Positions 6,969 to 14,868 of a stretch of 64,000 nucleotides of DNA are shown here, piece after piece. Position 1 is the stretch's first letter. Every line of letters starts with the position of its first letter. A model generated the notes under the pieces. It worked only from the letters and a program-made list of their open reading frames with translations, had not been told where the DNA came from and did no database searches. The DNA is from Lachnospiraceae bacterium (lineage in GTDB: Bacteria; Bacillota; Clostridia; Lachnospirales; Lachnospiraceae). Both the position numbers and the translations under genes were made by a program. Location of the stretch: assembly GCA_017399685.1 (NCBI GenBank), contig JAFQBM010000040.1, forward strand, positions 186,001 to 250,000, written 5' to 3'.

Positions 6969-9095
6969 GTGAATCAAATCGAAGAAACAATAAATTGGTT
7001 TTTTGCAAATGATTCTAAAGAAATGAAAAAAATTTGCAATAAAGAAATGATGAAATTTGGTGGATTATCTGAAATGGATTACGACGATTTTTATTCACGG
7101 GTCGGTTTGGATGTCAGTTTAGCAAGAGAAAGTTTTGACCCAACAAGAGGAAAAACTTTTAAAGAATATGTTTGTGGTGTAATAAAATTATCTGTGTGGA
7201 AAGAAATGAAACATAGAAATTGTGGAAAGAGACAAGTAATTGTCGAAAAAGAAATCACTGATAGTAAGGGAAATATAATAATTGAAAAAGAATATATTCC
7301 AACTGCATCACTTGACGCACCTATTGGAGATGGAAAGATGATTGGTGATACTATCCAATCTGGTTTTGATATAGATAATACTTTGTCTGAAACAACAAAT
7401 TGTGGGTATAGTGACAAGATGGAAACATTCTTGGAAAGTTTACCTGAAACACCACGAAAAATAGCAGAAATGATTATGAGTGGTTATTCAGTTGAAGATA
7501 TAAAAGAGAACTTAGGATTAACTGATAGAGAGTATCGTGATTATTGGAAAATAATATGTTCTTATGAAAAGAAACGAGTTTTATATGAAGAAAATAATAA
7601 TGTGGAGGATGATGAAATGAACACAACTATTTTAACGGAAGATGTAGCGGAATCATACAAAAATACGAGTTATAGCATTGACTCAATCAGTAAGCAGTTA
7701 CAGAAGAAGAGAATTAGAGATGACCATATTTTACAACGTCATAGTGGTCAGTGGAAAGGATTTGCAAAGAGTGAATTGATTTCTGACATCCTTAGAGGTA
7801 AATCTCTTACACAGATTATTATTTCGGAAGAGATTAAGAATGGTCTTAGAATGCAGTGGTTGATTGATGGCAAGCAACGTTGTACAACATTAGATGATTT
7901 TTTGCATGACGGATTTCCAATATCTAAGAATGTAAAGAATTATAACATTAGATATCAAACCACAAAAGTTGATGAAGATGGATTTGAAGTCTTGAATGAA
8001 GATGGATTCACTGAAATGGAATTCAAGGAATTTGATATTCGTAACAAAAAGTTTTCACAGTTACCAGAGGAATTACAAGAAATTTTCAAAGACCGTCAGA
8101 TACCTGTTTTGTATAACATGAATTGTACTAAGAAAGATATTGCTGATGATATTGCAAGATTTAATCGTAGTAGACCTATGAATGTTGCACAGAACGGTTG
8201 GTTAGGATTAGAAGAATCTTTCGCAGAACTTGTAGGTAACATATCTAAAATGCAGTTCTTTCAGAAAGATTTCAATGGAACTGCATATACATTAGCAAAC
8301 CATACATCTGGTGCAATTAGAAGAATTATTGTAGAAGCTATTATGGTTTCAGATTTTATAGAGGAGTTTAAAGAATTTGATAAAATGTGTGAGTTTTTAT
8401 CAGAAGAGGCAAGTGACTCAAACTTTACAGAATTTTATTCTTTAATAGAGCGTTTAACAGTTATTTGTGATGAAAGAGTCTCAAAAATGTTTAATACAAC
8501 AGACAGTTTCTTATGGTTAGGATTGTTTTCAAAGTTTACAGAACTTGGACTTGATGATAAGAAATTTATTGACTTTATGGTTGAATTTGAAACAAACATG
8601 AAGGATATAAAAGTTGATGTAAGTTATGATGGAGTAAATAAAAATTCTTTTAATACATTATGTATTAATCCTAAAACTAAAAAGTCACGAGCAACAAAAG
8701 ATAAAAATATGGTAATTGCAAAAATGACATTGTTAGAAAACTTAATGATGAAATATTTACATATTAACGAAGAAGATTTAGAAGAAGTAGATTATAAAGA
8801 ATTTGTTAAAACAAATGTAGAAGACATTATTGATGAAGACATTGATGATATTCAAGTAGTAGCAAATGACATATCAGAAGAACTAGATGAAGATTCATGG
8901 ATGTTGTCTGAACAGAATTATCCATCGTATTTTGCAATTGTAGGCTTGGCTTTCAGGAAAGAGGTTGAGGACAAGTTAAAAGAGTGGATAAAGATTTATA
9001 TTAAGAATAACCAGTTCATCCTTAATCAGCAAAAAGCATTTTTACATATGAAAAAATCTTTTGAAAACTATTTACAGAAAGGAGCAGTTGCATAA
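6969..9095 (+). CDS. Sigma-factor-like domain fused to DUF262 (708 aa)
   Basis: Residues 1-210 look like a sigma-70-type factor: a region-2-like stretch (FDPTRGKTFKEYVCGVIKLSVWKE), then a helix-turn-helix region (YSVEDIKENLGLTDREYRDYW). From about residue 217 the sequence is a DUF262 protein, with the motif WLIDGKQRCTTL, related to ParB/Srx-fold NTPase-nucleases such as GmrS. The C-terminal 200 residues are helical and acidic. GTG 6969 is used because AGGTG lies eight bases upstream. A strong ribosome binding site with an in-frame ATG sits at the junction (7604-7619), so a free DUF262 protein is probably also made. The gene overlaps the next one by one base. Function of the fusion unknown. 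Confidence 0.7.
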   Translation: MNQIEETINWFFANDSKEMKKICNKEMMKFGGLSEMDYDDFYSRVGLDVSLARESFDPTRGKTFKEYVCGVIKLSVWKEMKHRNCGKRQVIVEKEITDSKGNIIIEKEYIPTASLDAPIGDGKMIGDTIQSGFDIDNTLSETTNCGYSDKMETFLESLPETPRKIAEMIMSGYSVEDIKENLGLTDREYRDYWKIICSYEKKRVLYEENNNVEDDEMNTTILTEDVAESYKNTSYSIDSISKQLQKKRIRDDHILQRHSGQWKGFAKSELISDILRGKSLTQIIISEEIKNGLRMQWLIDGKQRCTTLDDFLHDGFPISKNVKNYNIRYQTTKVDEDGFEVLNEDGFTEMEFKEFDIRNKKFSQLPEELQEIFKDRQIPVLYNMNCTKKDIADDIARFNRSRPMNVAQNGWLGLEESFAELVGNISKMQFFQKDFNGTAYTLANHTSGAIRRIIVEAIMVSDFIEEFKEFDKMCEFLSEEASDSNFTEFYSLIERLTVICDERVSKMFNTTDSFLWLGLFSKFTELGLDDKKFIDFMVEFETNMKDIKVDVSYDGVNKNSFNTLCINPKTKKSRATKDKNMVIAKMTLLENLMMKYLHINEEDLEEVDYKEFVKTNVEDIIDEDIDDIQVVANDISEELDEDSWMLSEQNYPSYFAIVGLAFRKEVEDKLKEWIKIYIKNNQFILNQQKAFLHMKKSFENYLQKGAVA
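7604..7619 (+). promoter_or_regulatory. Internal ribosome binding site at the sigma/DUF262 junction
   Basis: GGAGG (7604-7608), eight-base spacer, ATG 7617 in frame with the long gene. Initiation here would yield a 492-residue DUF262 protein beginning MNTTILTEDVAES. This marks the join between two formerly separate genes. Confidence 0.6.
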
Positions 9096-9796
9096 TGAAC
9101 AAACAAAGGGCAAGGGATATTCTAAAGGTACATGCTTGTTGTTCCTTTACAACTAAAGAGAATAAATTATGTATGTTGTGTCCATGGAATAATACAGGCG
9201 ATTGCATTGACACCAGAATAAATGAAGAACTAATAATCGAAGCAATGAACACACTGAAAGGGATTAAGCCTATGGAAACAGTCAAATTATCAGAAATTAA
9301 GATTACAAAGGTATTTAAGAATACTACACCAAATTCAGAGAGGATGCAGAAATGTAGAGAATATTATGAAGAAAATAAGAAGCAAGAAAGACCGATTCTG
9401 TTAGATTATAAGAACATTCTTAGAGATGGATATATTCAGTATCTAATTTTAAAAGAGAACGGTGTTGAAGAGGCTACAATTATGAGAAAAAAGAAGTATA
9501 AGAAAATTAAAGAGAAGAAAACAACTCTTTCTTATAAAAATAGAGCTACTACATATATTTTCGGTATGCATCCAAATAGCGATTGTACACAGGAATTTTG
9601 TTGGCGAGTACCTGCTAGTTGGGGAACTTGGGCAGATAATGTTAATAATGGCGATATTGTTATATGCCAAACTAAGTTTGGATTCTCACCTGTTGTTGTG
9701 AATAGAGTAGAAACTTTGGATAAACCACCTGTTGATATAATGATTAAGAGAGTTGCTAAGAGGGAAATTCGTAGAAATGGAATGGTAATAGTTTAA
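9095..9796 (+). CDS. ParB-like domain plus DUF5839-like domain protein (233 aa)
   Basis: Three parts. Residues 10-45 carry Cys (HACCSF, CMLCPWNNTGDC), a possible metal site. The middle (VKLSEIKITKVFKN to ILRDGYIQYLILKENGVEEA) resembles ParB/Srx nuclease-like domains of phages. The C-terminal part (TYIFGMHPNSD, FCWRVPASWGTW, VGD-like NNGDIVICQTKFG) resembles the DUF5839 type. Starts at ATG 9095 overlapping the DUF262 stop (TAATG). Both coupled genes carry ParB-related folds, so they may act together on DNA. Confidence 0.65.
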   Translation: MNKQRARDILKVHACCSFTTKENKLCMLCPWNNTGDCIDTRINEELIIEAMNTLKGIKPMETVKLSEIKITKVFKNTTPNSERMQKCREYYEENKKQERPILLDYKNILRDGYIQYLILKENGVEEATIMRKKKYKKIKEKKTTLSYKNRATTYIFGMHPNSDCTQEFCWRVPASWGTWADNVNNGDIVICQTKFGFSPVVVNRVETLDKPPVDIMIKRVAKREIRRNGMVIV

Positions 9797-9826
9797 TGTT
9801 ATTACTGGTAATCCACCTTTTCAATC
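9794..9826 (+). pseudogene. Possible methyltransferase remnant (NPPFQ motif)
   Basis: Read from TTT 9794, the frame gives FNVITGNPPFQ, the motif IV signature of amino-methyltransferases (x-GNPPY/F-Q), directly after an in-frame stop and with no start. Nothing before or after matches a methyltransferase. Could be a relic or chance. Confidence 0.25.
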
Positions 9827-9828
9827 AA

Positions 9829-9930
9829 TTATCGGCGAGGATAACTGCGAAAATGCTCACGGACATATTCCCACTGTAATAGTCGGAATCTCCAATAAGC
9901 TCTAACATGCACCATGTTTTGGTTTGACAT
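9829..9930 (-). CDS. Possible 33-residue minus-strand protein
   Basis: ATG at 9930 reading down, behind AAAGGAGG (9948-9941) with ten-base spacing. It encodes MSNQNMVHVRAYWRFR... ending HFRSYPRR. The basic-aromatic pattern (VRAYWR, HFRSxPRR) recalls short VRGYxR...HxRSxP peptides of phages. It is one of only two minus-strand genes seen, in an otherwise empty 290-base gap. Confidence 0.45.
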   Translation of the reverse strand: MSNQNMVHVRAYWRFRLLQWEYVREHFRSYPRR

Positions 9931-10090
9931 GTCTTACTCACCTCCTTTAAGCGTTAAAATGTCGCATTGGGGTAGGTATCGCTATAAGTAAAGCATATTA
10001 GGGTGGATGCCATTAATATAAATTTTAGTACAAATTATGAGAATAATCAATAGAATTTTGGCTTAAAATGTTGATTCAAAAGGAGATTTT
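9931..10090 (+). other. Intergenic region without a recognised gene
   Basis: Contains the minus-strand ribosome binding site of the 33-residue frame, then about 130 bases with no gene. GAATTTTGGCTTAAAATG (10050-10070 area) is a loose match to the recurrent intergenic element and precedes the AAAGGAG of the gene at 10091. Confidence 0.3.
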
Positions 10091-10462
10091 ATGGTAGACG
10101 GAAAGCGATATTTGATAATCAAAAAGCAAGAAAATGGGTGTTATCCGATAAAGTTGGCTTATTGGTTTGAAGAAAGAGTAACCAAATGGCATACCTATGT
10201 AGATGGATTTTACCGTACTAAACATTATTATTTTCCATATAAGAATGTAGTCAAATATATTGATATGGATAAATTGCCAAAGTTTACTGAATGGAAAGTA
10301 GAAGAACCAATTGAGGGCGAAAGATATTTAGTATATAGAGTTGGTGAAACAAGGTTTTATCCACCACACTATACAATTCGCAAGTATCATAATGGAAGTT
10401 TTGGTAGCAAAGATGTGAAATATTGGATTAGGTTGTCTAAGATTACTGAATGTGAGGATTAG
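10091..10462 (+). CDS. Hypothetical protein with two similar halves (123 aa)
   Basis: Two related modules are visible: VDGKRYLIIKK...YYFPYKNVVKYIDMDKLP (residues 2-68) and IEGERYLVYRV...KYWIRLSKI (residues 77-119). The pattern G-x-RYLV plus an aromatic-rich end resembles DUF551-type modules. ATG behind AAAGGAG. Ends two bases before the next gene. Confidence 0.65.
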   Translation: MVDGKRYLIIKKQENGCYPIKLAYWFEERVTKWHTYVDGFYRTKHYYFPYKNVVKYIDMDKLPKFTEWKVEEPIEGERYLVYRVGETRFYPPHYTIRKYHNGSFGSKDVKYWIRLSKITECED

Positions 10463-10464
10463 AA

Positions 10465-10896
10465 ATGGTAACACTTGAAAAGTTAGTAGAAGACCAGAAA
10501 TATACTGGTGATAGTGATATTCAGATTATTAAAGCCTTCTTTGACCTAAATGATATGGAAGAGGAAGCTATGGATTTAATAACTGAATTATCCAAAATCA
10601 AAGTAGAGAAGTTGAAGCGGAAGGAAAGAATGGTAAAAGAGTGGACAAGTTATTTGCCATCTAAATATCTGTATGAGAATTATGATTTAGAAATAGCAGA
10701 TAGACTTCACACTCTTGAGTTAGATTACCTATCTCATGGCGGTGAGTTATCTGGTAGTCGATTAGAATGGGCAAGAGAAAATATTCCTAATATTGAACTG
10801 CCAAAATATTATTTCAATCCTTTGATTGAATGGTTAGATGAGAGAGGGATTAGATTTAAGGGTGAGAAGCCAATAGAAAATAAGAGGTTTATTTGA
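10465..10896 (+). CDS. Hypothetical protein (143 aa)
   Basis: Not recognised. Helical and charged; contains SKYLYENYDLEIADRLHTLELDYLS. GAGGATTAGAA ribosome binding site overlapping the upstream stop. Probably an operon with the gene at 10091. Confidence 0.65.
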   Translation: MVTLEKLVEDQKYTGDSDIQIIKAFFDLNDMEEEAMDLITELSKIKVEKLKRKERMVKEWTSYLPSKYLYENYDLEIADRLHTLELDYLSHGGELSGSRLEWARENIPNIELPKYYFNPLIEWLDERGIRFKGEKPIENKRFI

Positions 10897-10928
10897 CTTT
10901 TGAACACGAGTTTTAAGGGGGAAACGAA

Positions 10929-11105
10929 ATAATAGAGATAGGAAGTAATGTTACAGTAAACAAAAATCTTAAAAGTGGAAGAGTTGTAGGTCGAGTAATA
11001 CAAAATGATAATGTTATTTATCATGTCAGACTTGTTGATTTTATAACTAAGAAGATACTTGGAGATTTTGTTTACACAGAAAAGCAGTTGAGTATTCGTA
11101 CTTAA
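10929..11105 (+). CDS. Small protein with apparent ATA start (58 aa)
   Basis: The frame reads IIEIGSNVTVNKNLKSGRVV... and ends EKQLSIRT; its periodic beta-like composition (GRVVGRVIQNDNVIYHVRLVD) looks genuinely coding, like a small SH3-type barrel. No ATG, GTG or TTG is available at the 5' end. AAGGGGG (10915-10921) places ATA 10929 or 10932 at normal spacing. Confidence 0.55.
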   Translation: MIEIGSNVTVNKNLKSGRVVGRVIQNDNVIYHVRLVDFITKKILGDFVYTEKQLSIRT

Positions 11106-11141
11106 ATATTCAATTCTATTAGAAGAAAGGATTTGTAAATT

Positions 11142-11531
11142 ATGAATATTAATCAAGAATTCCATTTAAAACAAACACATCACGAAATAAATTTTTTTGC
11201 TTATGATATTGAAAAAGTAGAGAAAATAACACCATACAATTTATCAAGGATTTTTATTCCTGAATGTTCCGATAGAGATACATTAAAAGGGTGTAACCAA
11301 AGAAATATTAAAGAATTATGTTGTAAGTGTCATTGTCCACATTTACAAGAATTATTACTTGATGGTTGGTATGTCGGGGATAAGAATGGATTTTTAAATG
11401 ATGATTCATATTATGCAGAGTTGCAGACTGGTATTAGAGTACCTGTGAATAAAGAAATATATGATGCATGGAAACAAGGTTGGGATTCAGATGAACCTCA
11501 TAGTAGTGGTAGTAAGGTTTATGAGTTGTAA
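11142..11531 (+). CDS. Hypothetical Cys-rich protein (129 aa)
   Basis: Not recognised. The middle has cysteines spaced like a metal site (ECSDRDTLKGC, then LCCKCHCPH). C-terminal part has GWYVGDKNGFLNDDSYY. ATG behind GAAAGG. Followed by a GTTTTAAGA element. Confidence 0.65.
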   Translation: MNINQEFHLKQTHHEINFFAYDIEKVEKITPYNLSRIFIPECSDRDTLKGCNQRNIKELCCKCHCPHLQELLLDGWYVGDKNGFLNDDSYYAELQTGIRVPVNKEIYDAWKQGWDSDEPHSSGSKVYEL

Positions 11532-11579
11532 TTATCTTTTAGAATTTCCGTTTTAAGACCGTTTTTGGAGGTGATTTTA

Positions 11580-12194
11580 GTGAGAGAAATTAAGTTTAGA
11601 GCATGGGATAAAGATGATTTAAGTATGCACAATGTAGAAAATTTAGGAATAATGGGCAACACTTCTATTTACGGAAGGAAGTCTAATGGCTCTATTGAAA
11701 GAAGATGGGTTCATTCTGACAAGTTGGACATTATGCAGTGCGTTGGTAAGCCAGATAAAAATGGTAAAGACATTTATGAAAAAGATATTGTAAGGCAGTT
11801 TGCAGATTGTGATGAACATGGAAATGACTTGTATTTTATGTATCTTATTCATTGGAATAACGAAGAAATGCGCTTTGAAGGAATAGAAATTACTAATAAG
11901 GGTATTGTGGATTACAGCGAAACTTATTGTGGCAGAGATTTAGAAGACCTTGAAGTAATTGGTAATATGTATGAGAATCCTGAACTTATAAGAGGTGTAA
12001 ATATGAATGGAGAAAAATATATTGCAACAGCAAATAAAATTGCATCTGATTACTATGGATTAGTTGAAGGCGACCAATATATTGTTGAGCAAAGAGGTGA
12101 TGGCAATAATTGGGTTCATGACTTGCATGGCAATTATATTACTGCAAGTAGGACAGATGCATTTGATGAATATCAGTCATTAAAAAGGGAATAG
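11580..12194 (+). CDS. YopX-family phage protein with C-terminal extension (204 aa)
   Basis: REIKFRAWDK at the start and VIGNMYENPEL near residue 130 are hallmarks of YopX, a small beta-rich phage protein of unknown role. YopX proteins normally end there; this one continues in frame for about 65 residues (GEKYIATANKIASDYYG...), which look like a second small protein. GTG 11580 is chosen because GGAGGTGATTTTA precedes it. An internal ribosome binding site and in-frame ATG lie at the junction (11992-12005). Confidence 0.8.
   Translation: MREIKFRAWDKDDLSMHNVENLGIMGNTSIYGRKSNGSIERRWVHSDKLDIMQCVGKPDKNGKDIYEKDIVRQFADCDEHGNDLYFMYLIHWNNEEMRFEGIEITNKGIVDYSETYCGRDLEDLEVIGNMYENPELIRGVNMNGEKYIATANKIASDYYGLVEGDQYIVEQRGDGNNWVHDLHGNYITASRTDAFDEYQSLKRE
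11992..12005 (+). promoter_or_regulatory. Internal ribosome binding site inside the YopX gene
   Basis: GAGGTG (11992-11997) lies five bases before ATG 12003, in frame at residue 142, exactly where YopX homology ends. It would let the C-terminal domain be made separately (about 63 residues). Confidence 0.45.
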
Positions 12195-12231
12195 AACCGA
12201 CATTTTAAGACTAAAAAGAAAGAGGTAAAAC

Positions 12232-12684
12232 ATGAAAATAGTAGAATTATTAGATACAGCAATGAAAACAGGTGACATTATTTATGTACCTGGATGGGCT
12301 TTAGGAATGCGATATAACAAGGATAACGATTGTTTTATTTGGTGCAATCCTTGTACTGGTCAGTTTAATAAATCAAGAAGAGATTTGACTGGTTTACATA
12401 GAGTAATTCTTTGTGGAAAGATTTTAAATCAAGATAAATGTATGTTAGTACCATTAAATAAATATAAAGTTGGAGATAAATTCAGATTGAGTGATATTGA
12501 AAAAGTTGTTAGTGGAACTAATGGACACACTTTTAGAGAAAGAGCAATAGAACCAATTGGAGAAATAGTAGAAATAATTACATGTGAATATGAGAAAGCA
12601 TATGTAATAAAAGTTAATGACAACTTCGCAACAATTATTTTAGATGGCGATGCATTAAGTAAATATTTAAAATTAGCAGAATAG
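12232..12684 (+). CDS. Hypothetical protein (150 aa)
   Basis: Not recognised. Begins IVELLDTAMKTGDIIYVPGW; the first half has Cys residues (FIWCNPCTGQF) and the second half looks like a small barrel (KYKVGDKFRL ... YVIKVNDNFATIILDGD). ATG behind AAAGAGG, preceded by an element copy at 12194. Confidence 0.65.
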   Translation: MKIVELLDTAMKTGDIIYVPGWALGMRYNKDNDCFIWCNPCTGQFNKSRRDLTGLHRVILCGKILNQDKCMLVPLNKYKVGDKFRLSDIEKVVSGTNGHTFRERAIEPIGEIVEIITCEYEKAYVIKVNDNFATIILDGDALSKYLKLAE

Positions 12685-12695
12685 GAGAGATTAAA

Positions 12696-13085
12696 ATGGC
12701 AAAGTTAGAAGGGTTTTCAAAGGTAGCAGTAGTTAATTATGGTGGATATAGTGATTATCATTTCGCAATTTATGATGATGGTGTTGATTATCAGGTAGGA
12801 GATATGGTTGTGGTTTCTAATGGTTCTACACCTGAGAAGATTAAAGAAATTATTGATATAGATGAAGCAACTGCTAGATTTAATAAAAATATCACAGCAG
12901 AGATTATCGGTAGAGTAGATACAACTGCTTATGATAAGCGTGTTGAGCAGCGTAAAGAAAAAGAGAAGTTAAAGAAAGAGATGGATAAGCGTAAGAAGGA
13001 ATTGCAGAAGAAGTTAGATGATGAATATTACGCAAGTAAGGACGAGACTTACGCTGAGATGCTTAGACAGTATGAGAGTTTGTAG
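12696..13085 (+). CDS. Hypothetical protein, beta domain plus coiled coil (129 aa)
   Basis: Residues 1-80 look beta-rich (YHFAIYDDGVDYQVGDMVVV); residues 82-120 are a long basic-acidic helix (RKEKEKLKKEMDKRKKEL). Proteins of this layout are common in phages and mobile elements of Clostridia but have no assigned role. AGGAG site; eleven bases before the next gene. Confidence 0.7.
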   Translation: MAKLEGFSKVAVVNYGGYSDYHFAIYDDGVDYQVGDMVVVSNGSTPEKIKEIIDIDEATARFNKNITAEIIGRVDTTAYDKRVEQRKEKEKLKKEMDKRKKELQKKLDDEYYASKDETYAEMLRQYESL

Positions 13086-13096
13086 GAGGATTTAAT

Positions 13097-13348
13097 ATGG
13101 ATAAAATTACAGGACTTATGGAACTTCTTGGAGAAGAGAATAATAAGAAAATCAAGGATAAGGTTACTCAGTTCATTATTGATGCTATGGAAGAAGATAT
13201 TAATAGCTATGAAAGAGATTGTTATATCTTAAATCCAGAAGAGATTATTGACTTTGTTAATAAATGCAAAGAAGAAGCTTTTAAGAGAGTGAAGGAAGAT
13301 GTGATAAATCAGATGGTGGATAAAATTAAGCTAAGTTTAAATAAATAA
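13097..13348 (+). CDS. Small helical hypothetical protein (83 aa)
   Basis: Not recognised. Almost entirely charged helix (MDKITGLMELLGEENNKKI...). ATG behind AGGAGG. Part of the tight run 12232-14805. Confidence 0.65.
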   Translation: MDKITGLMELLGEENNKKIKDKVTQFIIDAMEEDINSYERDCYILNPEEIIDFVNKCKEEAFKRVKEDVINQMVDKIKLSLNK

Positions 13349-13362
13349 AGAAAGAGAATTAT

Positions 13363-13647
13363 ATGATGCAATGGATAACAGAGAGTTTATTAAAACGAGA
13401 AATTGATAAATTGTCTTCAAAAGATAATTTAGATGAGCAAGACTATTTTCTTTTAACGCAGTGTAAGAAAGAATTATCAGTATTAAATAGACTAAAAATA
13501 GAAGGAATTGATACAAGAGGTAATGTTGAAGAAGTAGAAGAAAGATTAAAAGGTAATTCTGTCTATTTTATAAATAAGGCAGAATATGACAACATGTATC
13601 AAAAATCAGTATTATTTGATGCTGTGAAGAATATAGTCAATTCTTAG
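13363..13647 (+). CDS. Small hypothetical protein (94 aa)
   Basis: Not recognised. Starts ATGATG after GAAAGAG. Helical, charged; NEQDYF-type segment NLDEQDYFLLTQCKKEL. No motif. Confidence 0.6.
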   Translation: MMQWITESLLKREIDKLSSKDNLDEQDYFLLTQCKKELSVLNRLKIEGIDTRGNVEEVEERLKGNSVYFINKAEYDNMYQKSVLFDAVKNIVNS

Positions 13648-13685
13648 AACAAAGATTTTAAAGTAAAAATTATGGAGGAATTACA

Positions 13686-13955
13686 ATGACAGAAGAAAAT
13701 AAGAGAAGATGTAGAGAAGAAATTGAGAAGGGTGGATGGAATAAATTAGGAATTATTGAACCAGACCCAAGCCCTTTATTGTGGGATAAAGAAGTAGAAA
13801 TTATCTATGAGGATATGGATGGACAACCTTGCAAGTGTAATGCGATTTATGTTCATGATGCATTCTCTTCAAATTATTTCAGAGCAACAGACGGAGCTGC
13901 GAAGGGTAATAGGATGTGTGGCGTAATTGCCTATAGAGAGTTAAAGGAGGACTAA
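13686..13955 (+). CDS. Small hypothetical protein (89 aa)
   Basis: Not recognised. Helical N-terminus (TEENKRRCREEIEKGG) then beta-rich with CKCNAIYVHDAF and a conserved-looking YFRATDG. ATG behind GGAGG. Abuts the next gene with no gap. Confidence 0.65.
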   Translation: MTEENKRRCREEIEKGGWNKLGIIEPDPSPLLWDKEVEIIYEDMDGQPCKCNAIYVHDAFSSNYFRATDGAAKGNRMCGVIAYRELKED

Positions 13956-14228
13956 ATGCTTAACACATATGTTTTTGTAAGTTCTACAATGAATGGTTCT
14001 GATACAACTGCAATTGATATTAGGGCAGAAGAACATTATGACGCATTAGTCAAGGCGTATGAGTATTTTGGTGGTTCAAAACTGAAGGTTGAAGAATTTG
14101 ATACGCTTTGCGAATACACTGCAATTGGTAGAATGTATGAGATTTTTGAAGAATTAACAGGACAAACTATTCTATATTTTGCAGAACGCAAAGAAGGCTA
14201 CTATATTGACAAGTTGCACACTATTTAG
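13956..14228 (+). CDS. Small hypothetical protein (90 aa)
   Basis: Not recognised. Its ATG directly follows the upstream TAA, and AAGGAGG lies inside the upstream gene. Begins LNTYVFVSSTMNGSDTTAID. Acidic and soluble. Confidence 0.65.
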   Translation: MLNTYVFVSSTMNGSDTTAIDIRAEEHYDALVKAYEYFGGSKLKVEEFDTLCEYTAIGRMYEIFEELTGQTILYFAERKEGYYIDKLHTI

Positions 14229-14241
14229 AAGGGAAATATAA

Positions 14242-14805
14242 ATGAAGAAAGTAGAAGTAAATGTATTTGAATCAGGCGATGTTGTTCTTTATCAGACTGG
14301 TGAAAATGGATTTAAGAATAACATTGGTATGATTTTAAAGCATAAAGATAATGGCAATTATGCAGTATTAAGTGTTCATAACAGTGCATATAAAGATGTT
14401 TCGTCATCATGGATTATTCCTATTAGCGACGTTGAAAAGGCAAGAACTGAAATTATTGTACATTATGATGAGAAAATTACAGAATTACAGAGTCAGATTA
14501 GAAAAGCAACGCAGGAAGAAAAGGATGCAGAGAGACTTGAAAAGTATGAAAGTCTAAAGAAACAGATTCTTGGAACTGCTAAAAATCTTGTTAATTACAA
14601 AGATGATGACGATTTTGAGAACAAATTGAAGGCTATTGCAGATATGAAGAGAGCAATTTTTGCTATTGATTTGGATTGTGCATCTGATATTAGAAAAGAA
14701 AATGGAAGAATCAAGTGGAAAATCAGAGAAATGATTTCTACGAGAGATAACTTGTTAAGAAATATCAGTGATGAAAGCATTGAAAAGGCTTTTGATTTTA
14801 AGTAA
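14242..14805 (+). CDS. Hypothetical protein, barrel plus coiled coil (187 aa)
   Basis: Residues 1-60 resemble a small beta barrel (ESGDVVLYQTGENGFKNNIG); the remainder is long charged helix. Not recognised. AAGGGAAAT ribosome binding site. Last gene before an intergenic element and the radical SAM cassette. Confidence 0.65.
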   Translation: MKKVEVNVFESGDVVLYQTGENGFKNNIGMILKHKDNGNYAVLSVHNSAYKDVSSSWIIPISDVEKARTEIIVHYDEKITELQSQIRKATQEEKDAERLEKYESLKKQILGTAKNLVNYKDDDDFENKLKAIADMKRAIFAIDLDCASDIRKENGRIKWKIREMISTRDNLLRNISDESIEKAFDFK

Positions 14806-14868
14806 AAGGGCAATGAAAAGTTAATTCTATTGGCAAAATAACAAAGAAAAGTGAGGTCATAAGAGAAA

